Source of the DNA: Malania oleifera
Lineage: Eukaryota > Streptophyta > Magnoliopsida > Santalales > Ximeniaceae
Direction of reading: 5' to 3'
DNA: 64,000 nucleotides
Assembly: GCF_029873635.1 (NCBI RefSeq)
Contig: NC_080418.1
Span: 150,777,748-150,841,747, forward strand
Part shown: positions 56,665 to 64,000 of the stretch, one piece after another
Layout of the letters: each line of letters begins with the position of its first letter
How positions within the stretch are numbered: position 1 is the first letter of the stretch
Program-made: the position numbers and the translations under genes
Notes under the pieces: model-generated
Told to the model about the DNA's origin: nothing
The model's input: the letters and a program-made list of their open reading frames with translations, nothing else
The model's database searches: none

Positions 56665-56830
56665 GAAAATTAAAAAGTTCGATTTTACTTGAAGCTTTAC
56701 TTGAGTACTATTATTGAGTTCGAACTTGACTCGTTAAAATACTTGACTCGCTCAAATTAGATTCAAACTCGAGTAGAATTGAATCGGATTGAGTTAGAGA
56801 ACGAGTAGATGTCGAGTAGGTCACAAGCAA
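56665..56830. repeat. CTCGAGTT-rich repeat, right of LINE
   Basis: GAACTTGACTCG, CAAACTCGAGTAG and GAACGAGTAGATGTCGAG words; partner of 55020-55220. Confidence 0.45.
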
Positions 56831-56869
56831 TCATGATTAACACAAATTGATTCAACCCATTATTGTAAT

Positions 56870-57314
56870 TACTGAGGCCCAAATGTGTAAACCACACATT
56901 AGATATTGAAGGAAAAGGCCCATGATGGGGAAGAGGGCCGGCCCAAGAGCGAGAAGGTCAAGGGATATGATAGGGGCGGGGGGAGAGAGACGGGGACATT
57001 TTCGTCATTTAGCAATTAGGGTGGGCCGTGTGAGTGTGGGAGGAGGGAGAGAGAGAGAGAGAGAGAGAGAGCCGTGGTGCTATTTGAATCACCACTTTTC
57101 CATCAACAAAACCCTCTCTTTTCCAAAAACCCAAACCCCTTCGACTCTCCCCCAGACCTTGGCGGCTGAGACCCCCCGGTTGTCCTCTCCACTTCTCGCT
57201 CTCTCTCCCCTAGGGTTTCTCTCTCTCCCCGCGCTTCCTCCTCTTCCGAAACCCCTGTGGTGCGGATTTATTAGGTTTTGCATCGCCTCCCTCCCTCCTC
57301 GTGAAGATCTGCTC
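56870..57314 (+). promoter_or_regulatory. Promoter and 5' UTR of the ECT gene
   Basis: Four site-II-like motifs: GGCCCA at 56876-56881, 56917-56922 and 56940-56945, and TGGGCC at 57022-57027. A telo-box TAGGGTTT lies at 57211-57218. Such combinations (TCP and telo-box factors) are known from promoters of genes linked to translation and cell proliferation. A (GA)n run lies at about 57050-57070 and CT-rich leader sequence precedes the ATG. The start site is probably within 57040-57110 but cannot be fixed here. Confidence 0.6.
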
Positions 57315-57342
57315 ATGGCTACCGTCGCTCCAGCTGCCGATC
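57315..57342 (+). CDS. ECT exon 1 (coding part)
   Basis: 28 bp, MATVAPAAD plus one base. Donor is GATC|GTATCC. The Met is chosen because it gives the N-terminus conserved in plant ECT proteins; the same exon holds the CT-rich 5' UTR. Intron 1 is 724 bp. Confidence 0.88.
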
Positions 57343-60300
57343 GTATCCTTCACTGCTTCTATCAACTCTGTCTAATCTGATTTATATCTAGGTCTAATCT
57401 TTCTTCGCCGATCTGCTTTTCTCTGGCATGTTTTCCGTGCTCTTCGTTGTTCGATTGGTGTGTTTTCTTCTTCTTTTTTCCTGTAGATCGGGGCTACGAC
57501 TGACTTGCTCTGTCGTTTACTTGTTTAGGGTTGTGTGTTGAATTCTAAGGTTTCTCTATGCTGATATTTTTGCATGCTTTCTGGTGCTCTTAACACATGA
57601 TTCCTAGTGTTTGATAGATTTGTTGTTCGAGTATTTATTTATTAGTTATTATTTCTTTGTCGCCGCGGTTTTATCTATTTAAAAGTTTTACTTGTGCTAT
57701 TATGTTTGCTATTTGTTTGCTGATTCTTTGCGCGTGTACAGGATTTATGTTTTTTTTTTTTTTTTGTTATTTTGATTGAACCGATAACGCTGGTCAAAAG
57801 AGCGATTTTATGGACGGTTTGAATATATGCTTAAAAATTTGCTGTTTGAGACGTGCCTCTAATTTTTTCATAGATCTGGGTGTACAGAATTTGCACATGT
57901 TTTTTTTCTTTTGGTTGCTATTCGGCTACGGATGGGAGCTGGTTTGCGTGAACAGTTTTGTTGGTTAGATGCCCTGTTTGAATATTTATTAACTGTAGCG
58001 TTTGGTGTTCGATAATATTGGTCTATGCATCTAGAAAAATTGGTTCCTTCACTTTTGCCCCTATAGAAGCTGCAGATTTGTTGCAGAAATTGTCACTAGA
58101 TTCTCAAACCAAGAGTCTGGAACTTACAGAGCCTGCTAAGAAGGTAATCGGAAGTTTTTTGAAATCATTATTATTTTTCTGAAGATTGAATCTTATTATA
58201 TCTTTTGTTTGCTGAGAAGGGGAGAGAAGAGGATGAAAAAGTTTAATCTCTCTTTTCTCTTTGGTTAAAAATTCTATTTTTTTGCTCTCCCAAATTCAAG
58301 AGGTTTGGTGAGGAATGGAGATAAATCAGTCTGAAAGACTGAAGGATCAAGTGACTTGTTGACTTTTCCCATCTAACCAGACAGAATGGAGAGAAGTTAG
58401 TTTGTTAGTTTTTCCTTGGGCTCTTCTCTTTTCTCTAACCAAACAAAGTGTTGTACTAATCTCTAGATTATAAAGATCCCTTGGTTAAGAATATCTAAAT
58501 TTTCACTTCTTTTATGGGCAGCCTTCTACCAATCAATATGGGACTGTTGAGTCAGGTGATGCGGCAAATGGTCAGATCCAGCCGTATGAACGATCTATGA
58601 CCCCTTTACTACAGGATTTCATGGATCCATCCATGTGCTATCTCCCTAATGCTTATACTTCTACTGCCTATTATTATGGAGGTAAATTAATATGCTTGAA
58701 TTTGCTTTTTTCCTATAACATATTAAGTTCTTTGTAGTGGTTTACCATATTTATCTTTATTTGAGAATGTAAACATTGCTGTGTTTGTTCATAGATGAAT
58801 AAGTTGAAAAAGTGTGTGTGTGTGTGTGTGTGTTTATTATGACTTATTATCTTCTTTTCTATCTCAGGCTATGAGGGGGCTGCTAATGAATGGGACGATT
58901 ATTCCAGATATGTAAACCCAGAGGGAGTTGAGATGCCACCTGTGAGTGCTTGTGCTCTCCCATTAATGAATTTGTGATTAGCATGCAATTTGACCCATGA
59001 TGTCCTTCCATGTGGATGCCATGAATCAATTTTACTTATTTATTCATCCATATTTTTTAACTTTCAAAATCTAATGTTGGGCTGGCATGCATGCATGCGT
59101 TGCTGGTTTTTTCCCAGGGAGTTTATGGGGATAACGGGTCGCTTATGTATCACCATGGTTATGGGTATGGACCGTATGCTCCATACTCTCCCGCAGGTTC
59201 CCCTGTTCCAACTCTCGGGCATGATGGTCAGTTATATGGACCTCAGCACTATCAGTACCCTACTCCTTATTTCCAGCCTCTGAATCCATCAAGTGGGCCA
59301 TACAACCCAACTGGTCACTCAAAAGTGGAGGTTACCACTTCAGCAGCTGCTGAGCAAGTGCCATTGTCTGTGGAAACAGCTAATGGGAATTCTAATGGTG
59401 TTGCAAATGGTGGGGCTTTGAAGGTGAATAATGGCTCAGCAACTGTAAAACCAGCACATCCAAATCCATCATTTAGTACAAATGGTTCTCATGGAAGGGG
59501 TGCCCTGCCAGGTCCTATTCCTGCTTCTGGCTATCAAGATCCTAGGTTTGCTTTTGATGGATTGCGGTCTCCCATTCCATGGCTAGATGGCCCAATATTT
59601 TCTGATGGGCAGCCTAGACCTGTTACCAGCTCGGCAATTAATTCTTCAATCTCAAATGGCAATAATATTCCGTCATCAAGGAACCAGAATCTTCGCCCTC
59701 ACTCTCATCTCATGGTATGTATGATTTGTTTTTCAATCAATTCTTTTTTCCACAAACTGCTCCAGGTTAAAGAAAATGCCTCCCTCCCGAGTTGTCTGGT
59801 GAGAGTTGAATGATCATGTGTCCGGGACTAATGCTCAACTTAGTTGATTGGGTTCTTCCTGTCTTACTGAGTTCTGACTATCAAGTCCGGTGTTAAACAA
59901 ACCTCTCTACCTCTCCTAGATTACTGTCATTTTATTTTTTAAACAATCAACCTTGATTGGTTTCAAAACTTCTTTCCTAATTTGAATTTACTTAGACCAT
60001 GTTCTGGCTTTGAGGTTGTTTAGATTATGTTGTGGCTTTGGGGTTGTCTTACCAAGATCTTTTGTTATCATCTGTAGGGTTTGCACCATCCAAGACCGAT
60101 GCCTGGCATGGGTGCAACACATGGATATATAAATAGGATGTATCCAAACAAGATGTATGCTCAGTATGGGAATGCTGTTAGATCTGGTTTCGGATTTGGA
60201 TCTAATGGTTATGATTCACGAACAAATGGCCGTGGCTGGTTGAATGCAGATAACAAATACAAACCTAGGGGGCGTGGTAATGGTTTCTTTGGTTATGGTA

Positions 60301-61771
60301 ATGAGAACATGGATGGTTTAAATGAGCTGAACAGGGGGCCTAGAGCAAAGAGTGCTAAGAATCAAAAGGGGTTTGCGGCTGTCACATTAGCAGTCAAGGG
60401 GCAGAATGGTTCATTGAACGTAACTAATGATGAGGAAAAGGATAAGCTGAGTGCAACTCCGGATCGTGAACAATATAACCAAGCAGATTTCCCTGAGAAA
60501 TATACTGATGCTAAGTTCTTCATTATTAAATCATACAGTGAGGATGACGTGCATAAGAGTATCAAGTATAATGTGTGGGCCAGCACACCAAATGGCAACA
60601 AAAAGCTTGATGCTGCATACCATGAAGCTCAGGAGAAGTCTGGAGGCTGCCCTGTGTTCCTTTTCTTCTCGGTATGCATCTCTATCTATAGCTAGCTTGA
60701 CTTGTTTTAGCGTTTACTTCACAACCTTCTTTTCAATAATATTCAATTTGTTTCTCTAGGTCAATACTAGTGGGCAATTTGTGGGTGTTGCGGAGATGGT
60801 GGGCCCTGTTGATTTTCAGAAAAATTTGGAGTACTGGCAACAGGACAAGTGGAATGGCTGTTTTCCCGTTAAGTGGCACATTGTTAAGGATGTGCCCAAT
60901 AGTTTGTTGAAGCACATAACCCTTGAGAACAATGAGAACAAACCTGTCACTAACAGTAGGGACACCCAAGAGGTAACTGTACACATTATTCATCATCTGT
61001 ACACATCATCATCTGGTTCTTTATTCCTGGAGGAAACTAATATTCCTGGGTTTATGGTTTTTTGTTTAGGTCAAGCTTGAGCAAGGGCTCCAAATGATCA
61101 AAATATTCAAGGATCACTCTTGCAAAACCTGCATCCTTGATGATTTTGGGTTCTATGAGGCTCGGCAGAAGACAATTCAAGAGAAGAAGGCTAAGCAGCA
61201 GCAGTTCACCAAACAGGTAAGGCATATTATTTTCATTTTGTTTTACCTAATAACCCACATCTAGAGTGCAGTTGGTTTTTCAATTTTTTTTGTATTAACA
61301 ATTCCAACACTACAGTTCCTTTGTATGAGGGTTGCAGAGGCACCATATGACGGTGTCTGGTGTTGTCTGTCTATGTTTTTTCCCTGCATAAGTCCTCTGC
61401 GTGGCTGACTTGTGCTGGTTTGTGGTTTGGCCAACTGTCTGGTCACTAATATGGTCTTGGAAATCATTTTTCTCCCATGTGCAGTAGGCTAAAATTTATT
61501 TATTGACCTAATCTTAACAATACAGGTATGGGAAGGGAAGCCAGTTGATGAGAAAAGCAAAGAAGGGAAAACTGGGGAACTGAGATCGCCCAAGTCATCA
61601 GAGGTTGCTTCAGACTTGATCAAGGAACCTGCTACAGCTGCGCAGACAAATGGGGATCTTAAGCTCTCCGAAAATGGATCTGTTGCAAAAACAGGAGATG
61701 CCCCAAAGGGTGCTAAACCTGTGGTGTCGGAGAAGAGAACTGTGACTAATGGGGTTGTAAATGGATGCTAG
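57315..61771 (+). CDS. YTH-domain m6A reader, ECT family (9 exons)
   Basis: A cytoplasmic N6-methyladenosine-binding protein of the plant ECT/YTHDF family. Exons: 57315-57342, 58067-58143, 58522-58681, 58868-58941, 59118-59714, 60078-60671, 60760-60972, 61070-61216, 61526-61771. All introns are GT-AG and phases agree, giving 2136 nt and 711 aa, slightly longer than Arabidopsis ECT2. The conserved N-terminus is [21 protein letters not shown] long low-complexity region rich in Tyr, Pro, Gly, Asn and Ser (about residues 55-450) includes an RG-type stretch ([13 protein letters not shown]). The YTH domain (about 455-605) has the aromatic-cage tryptophans at 479 (KYNVWAST), 536 and 541 (YWQQDKWNG). 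A charged tail follows. ECT2/ECT3/ECT4-type paralogue not resolved, so no symbol is given. Confidence 0.93.
58067..58143 (+). CDS. ECT exon 2
   Basis: 77 bp, completes Gln10 and encodes [19 protein letters not shown]. Acceptor CCTATAG|AAGC, donor AAGAAG|GTAATC. Missed by simple ORF searches because it is so short. Confidence 0.9.
58200..58450. mobile_element. MITE-like insertion in ECT intron 2
   Basis: About 250 bp with imperfect terminal inverted repeats: TCTTTTGTTTGCTGAGAAGG on the left and CTCTAACCAAACAAAGTG on the right. No target duplication was resolved. It makes up two thirds of intron 2 and ends about 70 bp before exon 3. Confidence 0.5.
58522..58681 (+). CDS. ECT exon 3
   Basis: 160 bp, [18 protein letters not shown] through STAYYYG. 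Acceptor TGGGCAG|CCTTC, donor TATGGAG|GTAAAT. Start of the Tyr-rich region. Confidence 0.92.
58868..58941 (+). CDS. ECT exon 4
   Basis: 74 bp, [16 protein letters not shown] through EMPP. Acceptor ATCTCAG|GCTATG, donor CCACCT|GTGAGT. The preceding intron has a (TG)n run near 58814-58832. Confidence 0.92.
59118..59714 (+). CDS. ECT exon 5
   Basis: 597 bp, [18 protein letters not shown] through NLRPHSHLM. Acceptor TTCCCAG|GGAGTT, donor CTCATG|GTATGT. Encodes most of the disordered Tyr/Pro/Asn-rich region. The frame stays open past the donor to 59813, but the conserved [10 protein letters not shown] continuation is in exon 6. Confidence 0.93.
60078..60671 (+). CDS. ECT exon 6 (start of YTH domain)
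   Basis: 594 bp, [17 protein letters not shown] through GCPVFLFFS. Acceptor TCTGTAG|GGTTTG, donor TTCTCG|GTATGC. Contains the first YTH block ([19 protein letters not shown]) and cage Trp479. Confidence 0.93.
60760..60972 (+). CDS. ECT exon 7 (YTH core)
   Basis: 213 bp, [19 protein letters not shown] through NSRDTQE. Holds cage Trp536 and Trp541 and the [11 protein letters not shown] block. Acceptor TCTCTAG|GTCAAT, donor CAAGAG|GTAACT. Confidence 0.93.
61070..61216 (+). CDS. ECT exon 8 (end of YTH domain)
   Basis: 147 bp, [16 protein letters not shown] through [10 protein letters not shown]: the final YTH helices and the basic stretch after them. Acceptor TGTTTAG|GTCAAG, donor AAACAG|GTAAGG. 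Confidence 0.93.
61526..61771 (+). CDS. ECT exon 9 and stop
   Basis: 246 bp, [15 protein letters not shown] through VTNGVVNGC, stop TAG at 61769-61771. A low-complexity Lys/Ser/Glu tail. Acceptor AATACAG|GTATGG. Confidence 0.93.
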   Translation, partial: VWEGKPVDEKSKEGKTGELRSPKSSEVASDLIKEPATAAQTNGDLKLSENGSVAKTGDAPKGAKPVVSEKRTVTNGVVNGC

Positions 61772-62500
61772 GTGCTTCTGCGGACGAGGGCCACCCGTGG
61801 TTTTCTGAGAGTTTCTTGGTGGGGGTTTGGCTAGTAGGTTCAGTGGTGGTCTAGATTAGTACAAAAACAAGCAAATGCTGGCCAACTCTTTTTATGTCCC
61901 GGGCAGCCTTAGGTGGAGGTGTTACTGCATCAGTGGTGAATAAAGGATTAAAGATGAAAGAGGACAAGTGGTGGAAAGACAAGGCTGCTGCTGTAGCTGC
62001 TGGTGGTTCTGATTCTGGGCATCACCTCCCATTGGTTCTGATGGATCTGTCTCTGTAATAGTTAGCTTCTAACAGGTTTTGTTATTGCCTAGGGGTTTTT
62101 TGGGGTATTAGGGGGGGGTCTCTCTTTCTCGTCATGTCTCATTTGTGGTCTTTTATATCATCATTGTGGTATCTTTTTTTTTTTTTTTTTTTTCGTTTGT
62201 TTTCTTCCTTATAAAAAATCTCGTTTGGTATTTTCCTGTCTTGTGAATCTAGATATACTCTGTTGGGGAGCAGCTTTGCCTCTGTATTTTCAAAGAGAGC
62301 TAGAAGCAAGGTTGGGAATGTACTTCATTATAGTTGGAGAAGCTTTCCATTTTCTTTATTTTATTTTTATTTATTTTATTGTGGTTTTTTATAATTTAAA
62401 TATTATTGTTATCATGTTGAACAAATTTTCCTAGCCTCTCTCTCTCTCTCTCTCTCCCCGGCTTATAAGAGTTATTAAGTACAGAGTATTGTTTATGAAT
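61772..62500 (+). other. Presumed 3' UTR of the ECT gene and flank
   Basis: An AATAAA-type signal occurs at 61939-61944, and a long T-run at about 62169-62193 may mark the end of the transcription unit. A (CT)n run lies at 62436-62456. No further gene. Confidence 0.5.
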
Positions 62501-62820
62501 TGCTTTTCTTAGGGAGTTTTTATCATAAGCATCTGATCGGCTGCTGTACCTAGCCAAGGAAGCTTAAAATATCCTCTTATTTTTATTACGACTCTGGTGG
62601 TTAAGCTTGTCCGACGAATTGCCCTAACGAAAGTTTTACATTTGAAAAGATTATTTTAGATACCAATAAAAAACTAAATCTAATTATGTCTCCTATGGTT
62701 TTAAAATTCATAGCTATATCTTACATTGTTTTTGAATTTAGTCATTGTAATCAATCGAAACACTTCATCCTCTTCTTCACAACTCAAGTTTCCTCATCCT
62801 TAATTCTCCAAATAACAGAA

Positions 62821-63230
62821 TGTAAGAGTTTCTTGTTATGAAAAATGGGTTTTGAAAAAGGTGACTGTCACCTCTTTCATGAAAAAGGTGAACTGTCACC
62901 TCTTTCATTACCTCATCTTTCATCGTTTTTGTTTTTTCACCTCAATAAATGTCACCTTATTCATATTGTCCTATAAAAAGACACCCTAACTCTTAGATTT
63001 GAAACATATCTTTCCATGCTTATATATACATTGTACGCTTGTATATTTACTTGCATGCTTAAAAAAGGTAGAATATATAGAAAGAGGATAGATATATCTT
63101 GTATATGGTTGGTTCCATATCATATATTTTTCCTGTGGTAGTGAAGTTTTTGATCCCATTCATTCGTAGAGTAGGTATAGTCGAATAACGTAAATTTTTG
63201 TCTCAACATTCATGCATCTTTTATAACATG
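62821..63230 (+). repeat. Possible solo LTR with palindromes and TATA box
   Basis: Tentative. TGTAAGAGTTTCTTG at 62821 and TTTTATAACA near 63230 could be LTR ends. Inside are two GGTGACTGTCACC-type palindromes (62860-62872 and 62887-62900), a TATA box CTATAAAAAGACACC at about 62972, and GGTATAGTCGAATAACGTAA near 63174, the kind of word seen at the ends of copia LTRs here. No target duplication was found. Confidence 0.35.
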
Positions 63231-64000
63231 TCTAACATTTGGGGCTCTTTACATAATGATGTTTTACTGAAGGGAATTTTTTCTAAGGCTCATAGATGTA
63301 TATAGTGGGGATAGAGATGCCAGTCTTCTTAAGAATGGTTGGTTAACCATCCTTTTCATGCAAAAGTCTACTTTTAAGCCCTTGTGTTGTAGACTTTAGG
63401 ATTTTCCCCTTTGTATTTTCCTAAAATTAATAAAGGTGACAACTCAATGTTTTCATTTAATCTTATTTTATATAGTCTTTCTTTTACTCTTATTTTTTTT
63501 GTTTAGAGGTCGCTATGTAACGCTCATTTCGTTGGGTTGGTAATACCCGACTAGAACGCATGGAGGGGATACTCGAGTGTTTATTTAAATTTTTTAGACA
63601 TGCAATATTCATATTTTTATGATTTTGATCGTCAATAAAATGTTAATATGTAAGTTATAATATAAAGTGGAACGAAATTGTTGTATCCCTTGGATTATAT
63701 TGGACTGTGAATGAATGATAAAATTTTAATTTGACTGATTTAAGATGTTTCCTAACAAAACATGCATCTCTATGTTTACCTATGTCTTGGATTAAATTAG
63801 ATTATGAATGAATGATAAAATTTTAAATTGTTTCCTTTTGAGTTGTGTGGAGCTTTGTAATAAATTAATTATTTATTATATAAAAAATTGATTCTTATAA
63901 TTTTTTTTTAATTTTTGAATTATTTAGTAAGCCGGCTTGGTTCGATTTATTAGATTCTGATATTATTGATCGATTTTGATATATATATATATATATATAT
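63231..64000. other. AT-rich DNA to the window end
   Basis: No gene seen. It has a short direct repeat (GATTATATTGGACTGTGAATG and a variant, about 63692 and 63790) and ends in a (TA)n run at 63979-64000. Confidence 0.45.

Noticed and set aside
57089-57316. Minus-strand frame across the ECT leader
   Set aside because: It is the complement of a CT-rich 5' UTR; low complexity and no domain.
59118-59813. Longer ECT exon 5 running to the stop at 59814
   Set aside because: It passes a good donor at 59714/59715, and the conserved protein continues in exon 6.

Overview
This window is nuclear DNA of a flowering plant, most likely a woody eudicot. Two host genes with GT-AG introns sit in AT-rich DNA filled with plant-type LTR retrotransposons (Ty1/copia and Ty3/gypsy-Tekay), RTE- and L1-type LINEs, a TRIM and MITEs. 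I cannot name the species from sequence alone.

Host genes. (1) A receptor-like cytoplasmic kinase of subfamily VII, closest in my recollection to Arabidopsis PBL16, lies on the minus strand from 30430 to 7251. Six exons join in frame to 388 codons. Its third intron is about 17.2 kb because of nested retroelements. (2) A YTH-domain m6A reader of the plant ECT (YTHDF-like) family lies on the plus strand from 57315 to 61771. Nine exons join in frame to 711 codons. Its promoter carries four GGCCCA/TGGGCC site-II-like motifs and a telo-box. I found no other host protein gene, tRNA or rRNA.

Layout. 1-1301: gypsy pol fragment. 1302-4258: L1-type LINE relic split by a 2.07-kb solo LTR. 4334-5843: 3' end of a copia element. 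6261-6565: foldback MITE. 7251-30430: kinase gene. Its intron 3 holds a TRIM (with a 2.18-kb gypsy solo LTR inside), a second TRIM relic, and copia element A (12830-26315). Copia A contains complete copia element B (15817-22232), which itself contains a gypsy solo LTR (18326-20280), plus a Maximus/SIRE-like solo LTR (22802-24657). Intron 1 holds an RTE LINE tail. 31-34.9 kb: AT-rich DNA with another RTE relic and two more foldback MITEs. 34911-43627: full-length but decayed Tekay-type gypsy element, minus strand. 47464-51454: gypsy LTR pieces followed by a copia 3' end. 52541-52854: Tourist-like MITE. 55246-56604: nearly intact RTE LINE ORF. 56870-62500: ECT gene. The last 1.5 kb has a possible LTR.

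Main discovery candidate. The U3 parts of several unrelated LTRs carry arrays of a degenerate 12-bp palindrome, consensus YTCGTCGACGAR. They are arranged as four copies, a spacer with a GATACCGAGAG-like element, then four copies, shortly upstream of a TATA box. Centre-to-centre spacings are 21-25-21-(71)-20-25-21 in the copia B 5' LTR and 21-25-21-(51)-20-25-21 in the gypsy 5' LTR. They are nearly the same in two further gypsy LTRs. Two Maximus-type LTRs carry analogous arrays built on other palindromes (CAGGCGCCTG and YRGTCGACTG), again with many 21-22-bp spacings. This looks like a shared, helically phased promoter module that crosses retrotransposon superfamilies. Target-site duplications and interrupted reading frames resolve the nesting order base by base at most junctions.
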